In this document: in pieces, positions 37,831-45,303 of the stretch
Layout: every line of letters begins with the position of its first letter
Position numbering within the stretch: the first letter of the stretch is position 1
NCBI GenBank assembly: GCA_030426955.1
Contig: JAUHXS010000003.1
Location: forward strand, 62,001-126,000
DNA length: 64,000 bases
Source of the DNA: Bacteroidia bacterium
GTDB taxonomy: Bacteria; Bacteroidota; Bacteroidia; Chitinophagales; JAUHXS01
Direction: 5' to 3'
Translations under genes and position numbers: made by a program
Notes under the pieces: generated by a model
What the model was told of the DNA's origin: nothing
Seen by the model: only the letters and a program-made list of their open reading frames with translations
Databases searched by the model: none

Positions 37831-38072
37831 TTATGTTTTTTCTCTAAATGCGCTCTGTATTCTTCTTTTACATTCAAATCTATGGGAATACTGACTCCAG
37901 AGGATATACTTTTAATAAATGGAGAAATTTGTATTTCATCTGTACTTGGAGTTGTAAGAGATTGAAGGTACGATTCAATTATTCTAGAAAGGCTTCGCCG
38001 ATGTGCAGTAGCGTATTTCTTAGCCCGTTCTATTATTAATTTATCAAGCTTCAAGGTTAATTTTGTATCCAT
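37827..38072 (-). CDS. DUF6364 family antitoxin
   Basis: 81 residues. The N-terminal MDTKLTLKLDKLIIERAKKYA...RRSLSRIIESYL is a ribbon-helix-helix-type DNA-binding segment as in DUF6364 antitoxins; the C-terminal ~35 residues should bind the PIN toxin. It precedes the PIN gene with a 4-base overlap. An inverted repeat flanks its -7 promoter, suitable for autoregulation. Confidence 0.9.
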   Translation of the reverse strand: MDTKLTLKLDKLIIERAKKYATAHRRSLSRIIESYLQSLTTPSTDEIQISPFIKSISSGVSIPIDLNVKEEYRAHLEKKHK

Positions 38073-38079
38073 AACATGA

Positions 38080-38116
38080 TTTATACGTGCAAATATATTA
38101 ATATTATACGTATAAA
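38080..38116 (-). promoter_or_regulatory. promoter and operator of the DUF6364/PIN module
   Basis: TTTATACGT (38080-38088) and ACGTATAAA (38108-38116) are inverted half-sites. Between them on the minus strand lies TATATTTG (38090-38097), a full -7 match, with the antitoxin ATG 18 bases downstream. No -33 TTTG is seen at the right distance. Binding of the antitoxin to both half-sites would occlude the -7 box. Confidence 0.55.
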
Positions 38117-38294
38117 TTTAAATTTTGTTGCATTAAATTTAGATAATATTGTTATGTCCCAACTTCATCGTATTAATTCTAATTCTTTGCAATATTTGGT
38201 GGAGAGTGAAAGTGACCGAAATGTCATAGGCTAAAAACTTGGACCTGCAAGAAAAGAATACACGGGGAAAATAGTAATGCATATCAAATCGACT
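38117..38294. other. intergenic stretch with no recognised gene
   Basis: Between the DUF6364 promoter and the IS3 remnant I see no supported frame or tRNA. Short open frames here have no motif and are treated as noise. Confidence 0.4.
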
Positions 38295-38458
38295 GTCAGT
38301 TCCCCATAAAATAGGACAGTATAAAACTACACAAATTCATGTTTTTTTAAGTATTGAATAGGTATAATATTATTTAAAGCTTCATGAGGTGTGGTATTTT
38401 TAGGTTTGAATATAATCAATTCTGTATGATTCAAAACTGTCACCAGTGTTGTCAGAAA
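38295..38458 (-). mobile_element. remnant of an IS3-type insertion sequence
   Basis: On the minus strand the end of a transposase integrase domain can be read: KNTTPHEALNNIIPIQYLKK...EFV, stopping at 38327-38329. A second frame just upstream carries ESYRIDYIQT, which fits the preceding part of the same domain, so a frameshift lies between them. Beyond the stop is TGTCAGTTCCCC (from 38295 on the plus strand), resembling an IS3-type terminal inverted repeat. Only the last ~40 codons survive. Confidence 0.6.
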
Positions 38459-38500
38459 GACTTAAAATTGGAAATAAAAGCATTGTTTAATATTAAAAGT

Positions 38501-38521
38501 GTAACTAATTAGTTACCTTTG
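38501..38521 (+). promoter_or_regulatory. operator palindrome and -7 box of the HigBA-type module
   Basis: GTAACTAATTAGTTAC (38501-38516) is a perfect 16-bp palindrome. It overlaps TACCTTTG (38514-38521), a full TAnnTTTG -7 box, 9 bases before the likely toxin ATG at 38531. It is a good candidate site for repression by the downstream XRE antitoxin. Confidence 0.6.
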
Positions 38522-38530
38522 CGTACATAT

Positions 38531-38869
38531 ATGAAGCGAGAGATAGTTATATATAGACACTATTTCAAGGACTTTTATTCAAAGCAGAATGCAAAAGTCC
38601 GTAAGAAAATAGACTTTGTTTTGAATATACTTCGACATCTGGATATGATTCCAGAACAGTATTTTAAGCATTTAGAAGGGACGAGTGGTTTATATGAAGC
38701 ACGAATAAAGTTGGCAAGCAATATCTTTCGTATTATATGTTTTTTTGATAAGGGTAATCTAATTATTCTGTTAAACGGTTTTCAAAAGAAAACACAGAAG
38801 ACACCAAAGAATGAGATAGAATTAGCCGAACGTTTAAAAAAGGAATACTATGAAAGCAAAAAGAAATAA
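38531..38869 (+). CDS. RelE/HigB-type toxin (Gp49-like)
   Basis: 112 residues from the ATG at 38531 (MKREIVIYRHYFKDFY); the track start is a TTG inside the -7 box and is rejected. The pattern FVLNILRHLDMIPEQYFKHLEGTSGLYEARIKL...FRIICFFDKGNLIILLNGFQKK is typical of the Gp49-like branch of RelE/HigB toxins, which cleave ribosome-bound mRNA in well-studied relatives. The toxin gene precedes the antitoxin gene and overlaps it by 20 bases, the HigBA order. Confidence 0.9.
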   Translation: MKREIVIYRHYFKDFYSKQNAKVRKKIDFVLNILRHLDMIPEQYFKHLEGTSGLYEARIKLASNIFRIICFFDKGNLIILLNGFQKKTQKTPKNEIELAERLKKEYYESKKK

Positions 38870-39158
38870 AAATATAACAACGTTTGAGGAGCATTTAGAT
38901 GAACAATATGGCAAAATAGGGACTCCATCAAGAGATGAATATGAAAGAGGCTTTGAAGCTTTTAAAGTAGGCGTATTGATTAGAGAAGCTAGAAAGAAAG
39001 CTAATATGACTCAGAAAGAACTAGCAGAGAAGTCAGAAACAAAAAGGAGTTATATATCTAGGATAGAAACAGATGCAAGTGATATACGACTATCTACGTT
39101 AATGAGAATAATTGAGAAAGGATTAGGAGGTACATTTGATTTAAAAATAAATATATAG
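38850..39158 (+). CDS. XRE-family antitoxin (HigA-type)
   Basis: 102 residues. An N-terminal ~45-residue extension precedes an HTH_3 domain: LIREARKKANMTQKELAEKSETKRSYISRIETDASDIRLSTLMRI. The start lies inside the 3' end of the toxin gene, giving translational coupling. It should neutralise the toxin and bind the palindrome at 38501-38516 (inference from family and position). Confidence 0.92.
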   Translation: MKAKRNKNITTFEEHLDEQYGKIGTPSRDEYERGFEAFKVGVLIREARKKANMTQKELAEKSETKRSYISRIETDASDIRLSTLMRIIEKGLGGTFDLKINI

Positions 39159-39250
39159 TAAGACAGGGTAGGGGCTAACCCCACTCTTTTCCAAGCATAT
39201 AAATAAGTTTGTTTCAAGCGCCTGCTTGGAACTATAATGAACTCTAAGCT

Positions 39251-39273
39251 TAGAAAGGCTTTCAACCTTTCTA
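39251..39273 (-). terminator. hairpin after tRNA-Ile
   Basis: TAGAAAGG and CCTTTCTA form an 8-bp stem with a 7-base loop, starting 4 bases beyond the tRNA 3' end on the minus strand. Confidence 0.5.
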
Positions 39274-39277
39274 AAAG

Positions 39278-39351
39278 TAGTCTCGGGCGGATTTGAACCG
39301 CCGACCCCTACATTATCAGTGTAGTGCTCTAACCAACTGAGCTACGAGACT
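39278..39351 (-). tRNA. tRNA-Ile (GAT)
   Basis: Read on the minus strand, 74 nt: acceptor AGTCTCG pairs perfectly with CGAGACT; TA at positions 8-9; D arm GCTC...; anticodon stem CTACA/TGTAG with loop CTGATAA giving anticodon GAT; T arm GGCGG-TTCAAAT-CCGCC; discriminator A. CCA is not encoded. It is not next to rRNA genes in this window. A partial, scrambled copy lies ~200 bases upstream (39401-39563). Confidence 0.95.
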
Positions 39352-39563
39352 ATCAATAACTTTCAAATAACATTAATCCCTAGTCGGTTTATCCAGACAG
39401 GCACTACACTGATAATGTGTGGAGTGCTCCCCGTCCGACTGCGTCAGCTAGGCGGATAACCAATCCCGCCACAGTCAAAATCTTTGATTTTGTTTGTGGC
39501 GTGGATCCTCGCAAATTAGAAAATTGAAATTTTCTAATTTGCGGGACTGAGCTACGAGACTAT
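39352..39563 (-). repeat. scrambled tRNA-Ile fragments interleaved with palindromes
   Basis: ACTGAGCTACGAGACTAT at 39546-39563 is identical to 39336-39353, the 5' end of the intact tRNA. It then breaks in the D-loop into a palindrome with perfect 16-base arms CGCAAATTAGAAAATT (39510-39525) and its complement (39528-39543) with a 2-base loop. A second hairpin (39467-39501; CGCCACA, CAAAATC-TTT-GATTTTG, TGTGGCG) follows, then the GGTTA D-loop piece, then AGTGCTC. GCACTACACTGATAATGT at 39401-39418 is the anticodon arm in inverted orientation. It cannot fold as a tRNA. From 39564 to 39805 only a small hairpin (CTCCCA/TGGGAG, 39577-39593) is seen. Confidence 0.75.
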
Positions 39564-39805
39564 TTGTAAGAACTCTCTCCCAAAATATGGGAGGACTGCA
39601 AAAATATGAAATTGGATTCAAACAAACACGGTTTATCTGAGAAAAATTATAAACCATTGTCAAGCTTAGACTATTTTTTAAAGGCATTTAAGTCGTTTAT
39701 AAAACATACATATAACAATATTATTTCTATATTAGCGTATCATATATAGTATGAGCACTATGTTTTTCATAGAACGTCTTAATGGTCTAACGAAACCCAT
39801 ATGCC

Positions 39806-41191
39806 TTGGATAGTTCCTCCGAAGGGGAGTATTGGTACAATATAATTCTTCTAAATTCTAACTTGGTTAACTCCATATCGACAGAGACGCTATTGATGGT
39901 GCTTGGCATAATAGTCTTATTGCTGCTCTCAGGGTATGCATCAGGGGCAGAAGTTGCTTTTTTCTCATTATCTCCTTCACAAATTAAAGAACTAAAAAGT
40001 GGCAGAAAAAAATCTAGCAAGCGTGTTGTTCAGTTGTTATCTCAGCCACGATACCTACTATCTACTATCTTAATTGCCAATAACTTTATAAACATATCTA
40101 TTGTTATAAGCTCTTATTTGGTGATTTCTGAAATGTTTAATTTTAAGGATTATCCCATTGTAGGATTTTTGTTTGAAGTTGTTTTTGTCACTTTTATCAT
40201 TGTACTCTTTGGTGAAATTATTCCTAAGGTTTTTGCGACTAAATATAACCTCAAAATGGCTAGGGCTACCTCAAGTAGTCTATTAGTGCTTAAAGACATC
40301 TTTTATCCATTTAGCTTTATACTTGTAAAATCTACCAGCGTTATTGAGCGCAAGCTGCATAAGCATACCTTTCAGCAAGTAAGTATGGATGAAATTGACG
40401 ATGCCATTGAAATGACTGTTGATGGTGATTCTTCAGATCAAGATGTTGGTATCCTAAAAGGGATTGTGCGCTTTGGAAATACAACGGCCAAACAAGTTAT
40501 GAGAGCTAGAGTTGATATTGTCGCCGTAGATATTGAAAAAAGCTTTAAAGAACTGTTGGACATTATTAGTGAATCTGGTTACTCCAGAATACCAGTATAC
40601 GAAAACGATCTAGATAAAGTAAAGGGCATTGTTTACGCTAAAGATCTTTTGGAACACCTTGGGCAGAAAAGTGATTTTGAATGGACAACACTTATCCGAG
40701 AGCCATTTTTTGTACCAGAAAATAAGAAGCTAGACGATTTATTGAAAGACTTTCAGACTAAAAGGGTTCATATGGCTGTCGTAGTAGATGAGTATGGAGG
40801 GACATCTGGAATTGTTACTTTAGAGGATATATTAGAGGAGGTTATTGGTGAAATCAAAGATGAATATGATGATTTAGTAGAAATTGATTTTACAAAAGTT
40901 GATGAGAGCAACTATGTATTTGAAGCTAAGACCTTATTGAATGATATCTGCAAGGTTATGGACTTGAAAGCAGAAGTATTTGACGAAATTAAAGGAGATG
41001 CTGACTCTCTAGGAGGATTAATTCTTGAGGTTGCTAAAAAAATCCCCAAGATACGAGAAGAGGTGCGACATGAAAACTTCTTGTTTACGATTTTATCTGT
41101 AGATAAGAAAAGAATTAGAAAAGTAAAAATCACTTTACTTAGTGATGAGGAGGTAGAAAAATATGCGGAAAAAGAGATCAATGCAGGATAG
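39806..41191 (+). CDS. gldE: gliding motility protein GldE (CNNM/CBS/CorC-HlyC family)
   Basis: 461 residues. CNNM (DUF21) membrane domain ~35-215 (SGYASGAEVAFFSLSPSQIKEL; LFGEIIPKVFATKYN), a CBS pair ~220-345 (RIPVYENDLDKVKGIVYAKDLLEHL; VDEYGGTSGIVTLEDILEEVIGEI) and a CorC/HlyC-type C-terminal domain ~365-450. GldE works with GldD in gliding and T9SS function in Flavobacterium. The start is a TTG (39806); an in-frame stop lies six codons before it, and the next Met is within the first membrane helix, so TTG is the best choice. The gene overlaps gldD by 29 bases. Confidence 0.93.
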   Translation: MDSSSEGEYWYNIILLNSNLVNSISTETLLMVLGIIVLLLLSGYASGAEVAFFSLSPSQIKELKSGRKKSSKRVVQLLSQPRYLLSTILIANNFINISIVISSYLVISEMFNFKDYPIVGFLFEVVFVTFIIVLFGEIIPKVFATKYNLKMARATSSSLLVLKDIFYPFSFILVKSTSVIERKLHKHTFQQVSMDEIDDAIEMTVDGDSSDQDVGILKGIVRFGNTTAKQVMRARVDIVAVDIEKSFKELLDIISESGYSRIPVYENDLDKVKGIVYAKDLLEHLGQKSDFEWTTLIREPFFVPENKKLDDLLKDFQTKRVHMAVVVDEYGGTSGIVTLEDILEEVIGEIKDEYDDLVEIDFTKVDESNYVFEAKTLLNDICKVMDLKAEVFDEIKGDADSLGGLILEVAKKIPKIREEVRHENFLFTILSVDKKRIRKVKITLLSDEEVEKYAEKEINAG

Positions 41192-41774
41192 GCCTATACC
41201 TTTAATCATGTTTGCTACAATACTTTTTATTATGGGTTGCAGTGAACCATCTTATACTCCTAAACCTAAAGGGTATCCTAGAATTGTTTTTCCTGAGCGT
41301 AGCTACCAAGTCTATAACAATGAAGTTTGTCCGATATATTTTGAATACCCGACTTACGCAGAAGTTTTACAAGATACTATATACTTTAATGAAGAACCAG
41401 AATACCCATGTTGGCTCAACGTAAATTTCACCCCTTTTAATGCAACGTTACATTTATCATATAAAGACCTAAAAGATTATAAGCTAGAAGAGTTGCTAGA
41501 GGATATGCATAAACTCACTTACAAGCACTCCTCGAAAGCTGATTATATTGAAGATCAAAAAATTGAAACAGAAAATAACGTGAGTGGATTGATGTTTGAC
41601 GTAGGAGGAAACGCTGCTTCATCTACCCAATTTTATTTGACGGACAATGAAAATCATTTCATACGTGGAGCCTTATACATTAATACTACACCTAACCTAG
41701 ACTCATTATCCCCTATTATTGACTTTTTACAACAAGATGTTAACTATATTATCAACTCAATGAAGTGGCGGTAA
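41163..41774 (+). CDS. gldD: gliding motility lipoprotein GldD
   Basis: 203 residues. Lipoprotein signal with lipobox FIMGC at ~Cys26 (start could be the Met at residue 7). The body opens with YTPKPKGYPRIVFPERSYQ and continues FEYPTYAEV...PCWLNVNFTPFNATLHLSYK, characteristic of GldD. It acts at the inner membrane with GldE and is needed for gliding and T9SS secretion in Flavobacterium. It overlaps gldE upstream and recG downstream (10 bases). Confidence 0.95.
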   Translation: MRKKRSMQDRPIPLIMFATILFIMGCSEPSYTPKPKGYPRIVFPERSYQVYNNEVCPIYFEYPTYAEVLQDTIYFNEEPEYPCWLNVNFTPFNATLHLSYKDLKDYKLEELLEDMHKLTYKHSSKADYIEDQKIETENNVSGLMFDVGGNAASSTQFYLTDNENHFIRGALYINTTPNLDSLSPIIDFLQQDVNYIINSMKWR

Positions 41775-43879
41775 TATCTCAATTTCTTGAAAACGCCATT
41801 AGCTATTTAAAAGGTGTTGGTCCTCAACGAGCAGAAACTTTAAACAAAGAATTAGGTGTTCATACCTATAGAGATTTACTTTTTTATTTTCCCTATCGTT
41901 ACGTTGATAAAACCCAATTCTATAAGGTTAATCAGATAACAGCTAAAAATACTCATGTTCAGGTAAAGGGCATTTTAAGTCCTTTTAAACTAATCGGACA
42001 AGGACGATCCAAACGATTGGTGGCTAGTCTTAAAGATGATACTGGTCAAGTTCAATTGGTATGGTTTAAAGGGCATCAATGGATCAAAAAAATACTAGCT
42101 CCAGGGAAGGAATATGTGGTATTTGGGAAGCCTAATCTTTTTAAAGGCCAGGTAAATATTGCTCACCCAGAAATGGACTTGTCTAATGAATACGAAAGTG
42201 AGCAAACCATAAAAATGCAACCGATTTATAATTCGAGCGAAATAGCCAAAAAGAAAGGACTGGATACAAAAGCTATCTCAAAACTTACTTATAACCTAGT
42301 ATCTGAATTAAAGCAAAATGACGTATTGGAAAACCTTTCAGAGGAAGTTATAGATAAATATCAGCTGATATCAAGATACCAAGCTTTAAAAAGCATCCAC
42401 TTTCCATCGTCAGATCAAGCAATGACCGATGCAATTAGGCGGTTAAAGTTTGAAGAGCTGTTTTTTATTCAATTAAAGCTACTACGCTTAAAAGTCAATC
42501 GTCAAAGTAAGCTCAAAGGCTTTGAATTTGATGTTTTAGGAACATTCTTCAATGAATTTTATGACACGAAACTGCCTTTCGAATTAACCAATGCACAAAA
42601 GAGAGTGTTAAAGGAGATTCGCCAAGATGTAAAATCTGGCAGACAAATGAATCGACTATTACAAGGAGATGTGGGAAGCGGCAAAACGATGGTGGCGTTG
42701 CTTTCCATGCTTATGGCGCTTGACAATGGATTTCAAGCAGCTATAATGGCTCCAACGGAAATTTTAGCACAACAGCATTATCAGTCTATCCAAGAGCTGC
42801 TTTATGGAATGAATATCAACGTGGCATTATTAACAGGATCGGTTAAAACTTCGGAAAAGCAAAATATTCTAGAGCGTTTAAAGCTAGGTGATATTCATAT
42901 TTTAATAGGAACACATGCTTTGATCGAAGATCCAGTAAAATTCAAAAACCTGGGTTTAGCAGTTATTGATGAACAACACCGATTTGGAGTAGCACAAAGA
43001 GCAAGGCTTTGGAAAAAGAATACTACTCCACCTCACATACTAGTAATGACGGCGACACCGATTCCAAGAACATTGGCCATGACATTATATGCCGATCTGG
43101 AGACCTCTATTATAGATGAGTTACCTCCTGGTAGAAAATCGATTCAGACAGAGCATCGTTATGATAGTCATCGCTTAAGAATATTTGGCTTCATTAGAGA
43201 ACAGATAAAACTAGGAAGACAAGTGTATATTGTCTATCCGCTCATCAAAGAATCTGAAAAACTAGATTATAAAGATTTGATGGATGGATATGAAAGTGTT
43301 GTTCGTGAATTCCCATTGCCAGATTATAAAATCAGCATTGTTCATGGACAAATGAAGCCTGAAGATAAAGAATATGAGATGAGACGGTTTGTCAATGGTG
43401 AAACCAACATTATGGTGGCTACAACTGTTATTGAGGTTGGTGTCAATGTGCCGAATGCCTCCGTAATGATTATTGAAAGTGCGGAACGCTTTGGATTATC
43501 ACAGTTACACCAACTCAGAGGCAGGGTAGGAAGAGGTGCTGAACAGTCCTACTGTATACTGGTTACAGGGAATAAGCTATCTAAAGAAGCTCGGGAAAGA
43601 TTGAAAACAATGGTGAGGACTAACGACGGTTTTGAAATTGCTGAAGTAGATTTAAAGCTGAGAGGCCCTGGTGATATGGAAGGCATTCAGCAAAGTGGTG
43701 TGGTAGACTTGAGGGTTGCAGACTTAGTAAAAGATGTTCGCATTTTGCAAGAAGCCAGACAAACTGCTATTGACATTTTAGAGGAAGACCCAGAGTTGGT
43801 AACGGGGAAAAATAACCCACTAAAAAATTATTTAGATCAAAAAAGAACTCAAAAGATAGGCTGGAGTAAAATAAGCTAA
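41765..43879 (+). CDS. recG: ATP-dependent DNA helicase RecG
   Basis: 704 residues, near the usual ~690-700. A wedge/OB domain at ~1-170 begins YLKGVGPQRAETLNKELG. Walker A is LLQGDVGSGKT, motif II is the RecG-type DEQH in AVIDEQHRFGV, motif III is TATPIPRTLAMTLY, and motif VI is LSQLHQLRGRVGRG. RecG regresses stalled forks and processes branched DNA. The start is a GTG inside the gldD end, so it is translationally coupled to the gliding genes. The stop overlaps the convergent TolC gene stop. Confidence 0.97.
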   Translation: MAVISQFLENAISYLKGVGPQRAETLNKELGVHTYRDLLFYFPYRYVDKTQFYKVNQITAKNTHVQVKGILSPFKLIGQGRSKRLVASLKDDTGQVQLVWFKGHQWIKKILAPGKEYVVFGKPNLFKGQVNIAHPEMDLSNEYESEQTIKMQPIYNSSEIAKKKGLDTKAISKLTYNLVSELKQNDVLENLSEEVIDKYQLISRYQALKSIHFPSSDQAMTDAIRRLKFEELFFIQLKLLRLKVNRQSKLKGFEFDVLGTFFNEFYDTKLPFELTNAQKRVLKEIRQDVKSGRQMNRLLQGDVGSGKTMVALLSMLMALDNGFQAAIMAPTEILAQQHYQSIQELLYGMNINVALLTGSVKTSEKQNILERLKLGDIHILIGTHALIEDPVKFKNLGLAVIDEQHRFGVAQRARLWKKNTTPPHILVMTATPIPRTLAMTLYADLETSIIDELPPGRKSIQTEHRYDSHRLRIFGFIREQIKLGRQVYIVYPLIKESEKLDYKDLMDGYESVVREFPLPDYKISIVHGQMKPEDKEYEMRRFVNGETNIMVATTVIEVGVNVPNASVMIIESAERFGLSQLHQLRGRVGRGAEQSYCILVTGNKLSKEARERLKTMVRTNDGFEIAEVDLKLRGPGDMEGIQQSGVVDLRVADLVKDVRILQEARQTAIDILEEDPELVTGKNNPLKNYLDQKRTQKIGWSKIS

Positions 43880-45303
43880 TCTATTTCTTTGCTGTAAAAG
43901 TCGTACAATATACCAGCAGACCAAAGCACCCCTAAGTTTGCCTTCTGATATTTAGCGGTCAATTCGATATCCTTTAATTGGGCGCTAATTAAATTGGTCT
44001 CTCTAGAATTGATTAAAAATAATGAACTTTCGCCTCCAAAAAATTTTCTTTTTTCACCAGATAGTAACTCAGAATAATTAAATACTATTTCTGCATATAG
44101 CTGAACTTGCTGTTTTAGAGTTGTTTCTTCATTATAATAGGATTTTAATTTGTTTTGAAGCATTAAAAGCTTTTGAGAAGCACTTAGCTCAATATCCTGA
44201 ATCTTAAGTCTCACGAGACTTAAATCTCCTCTTTGCTCTCTTAAGAAGATAGGTATACCAAACTCAATACCCCATTTATAATCATTATTAAAGAAGCCAT
44301 CAATTGTTTCACTACCAGCAGGCTCTGTTAGCGCATTGTAATTTATGTTTGCTTTAGGTTTTAATCCCTCTATTTTAAGTCGTTCATCAATTTTAGCCGC
44401 CGATATTTTATATCGATACATCAACATTTCAGGGTGAGTAGTTTCAATATTGATTAATAAGGTTTCAATAGAGTCAGGGGGTATGATTTCTTTTAACACA
44501 ATATCCTTAAATTCAGGTGGCTTCAGGCTATCCGTTATTTCTAGAGGAATATGCCCGTCTAGCCATAAAAAGTTTGAAAGTTCTAAAGTGGCATTTTGAT
44601 ATAATAGATATTTTTCATTTCTATTGTACAATCTCGTTTGAAGCTGAATAAAAGCCTCCAACGTATCTATTGCAGGCTTATCCCCAACTTGAAAGCTACG
44701 CCTTACACCTAGTAAACGATCCCTAGCTAATTCAACAGACTCTTTATAAACTTCATATTCATTCCAAACTTCAACCCATCTCCAATACTTTTTCAGTGCG
44801 TCAAAATATAGATCATTAATGATCTGCTTTCTTTCTTGAATGGATGCTTGAGCATAAATCTTAGCCTTTCTTAAAGTTGCTCTTCGCTTATCCATGAAAA
44901 GTCCTTTTCCTAATGGAATGGATACCCCAGCATGTATTAGCCCATTATCAGGGACATTGTTTTCCGGATTTAGATAAATTCCTTGGTTTTGTTCATATCC
45001 AGCATCTACCTCTATGCCAAACCACGTTGGTACTTTGAGTCCAGCTCCAAGCAGGTTGAAATACTCGTTGTCTTTGAAGTCTTTCTCCTTAAACTTACCA
45101 TAGATATAAGGATCAAAACTACCACGAGACCTTAAAAGGTCTTTTTCTGCTTTTTGTTGAACAATATCTGCTTGCTTGGTAATTGGATGATGATTGTTGA
45201 TAAGACCAATAAATTTATTCTCGGTAAGCACCATAGCGGAGTCTGATGCAAAGCATGTCTCAACTGTAAAAACAGAAAGGAAGAACAGCAGCAGACGTGT
45301 CAT
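43876..45303 (-). CDS. TolC-family outer membrane efflux protein
   Basis: 475 residues with signal peptide ~1-19 and the two long helical repeats with coiled-coil stretches of TolC-type channels (AQASIQERKQIINDLYFDALKKYWRW; LRIKIQ... strands near the middle). TolC proteins form the outer-membrane exit duct of tripartite exporters. It overlaps the HlyD gene by 4 bases and is the third gene of the ABC-HlyD-TolC operon. The stop overlaps recG's by 3 bases in convergent orientation. Confidence 0.9.
   Translation of the reverse strand: MTRLLLFFLSVFTVETCFASDSAMVLTENKFIGLINNHHPITKQADIVQQKAEKDLLRSRGSFDPYIYGKFKEKDFKDNEYFNLLGAGLKVPTWFGIEVDAGYEQNQGIYLNPENNVPDNGLIHAGVSIPLGKGLFMDKRRATLRKAKIYAQASIQERKQIINDLYFDALKKYWRWVEVWNEYEVYKESVELARDRLLGVRRSFQVGDKPAIDTLEAFIQLQTRLYNRNEKYLLYQNATLELSNFLWLDGHIPLEITDSLKPPEFKDIVLKEIIPPDSIETLLINIETTHPEMLMYRYKISAAKIDERLKIEGLKPKANINYNALTEPAGSETIDGFFNNDYKWGIEFGIPIFLREQRGDLSLVRLKIQDIELSASQKLLMLQNKLKSYYNEETTLKQQVQLYAEIVFNYSELLSGEKRKFFGGESSLFLINSRETNLISAQLKDIELTAKYQKANLGVLWSAGILYDFYSKEID

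Noticed and set aside
38519-38530. TTG start of the HigB-type toxin in the ORF track
   Set aside because: It lies in the -7 promoter box; the ATG at 38531 fits the family N-terminus.
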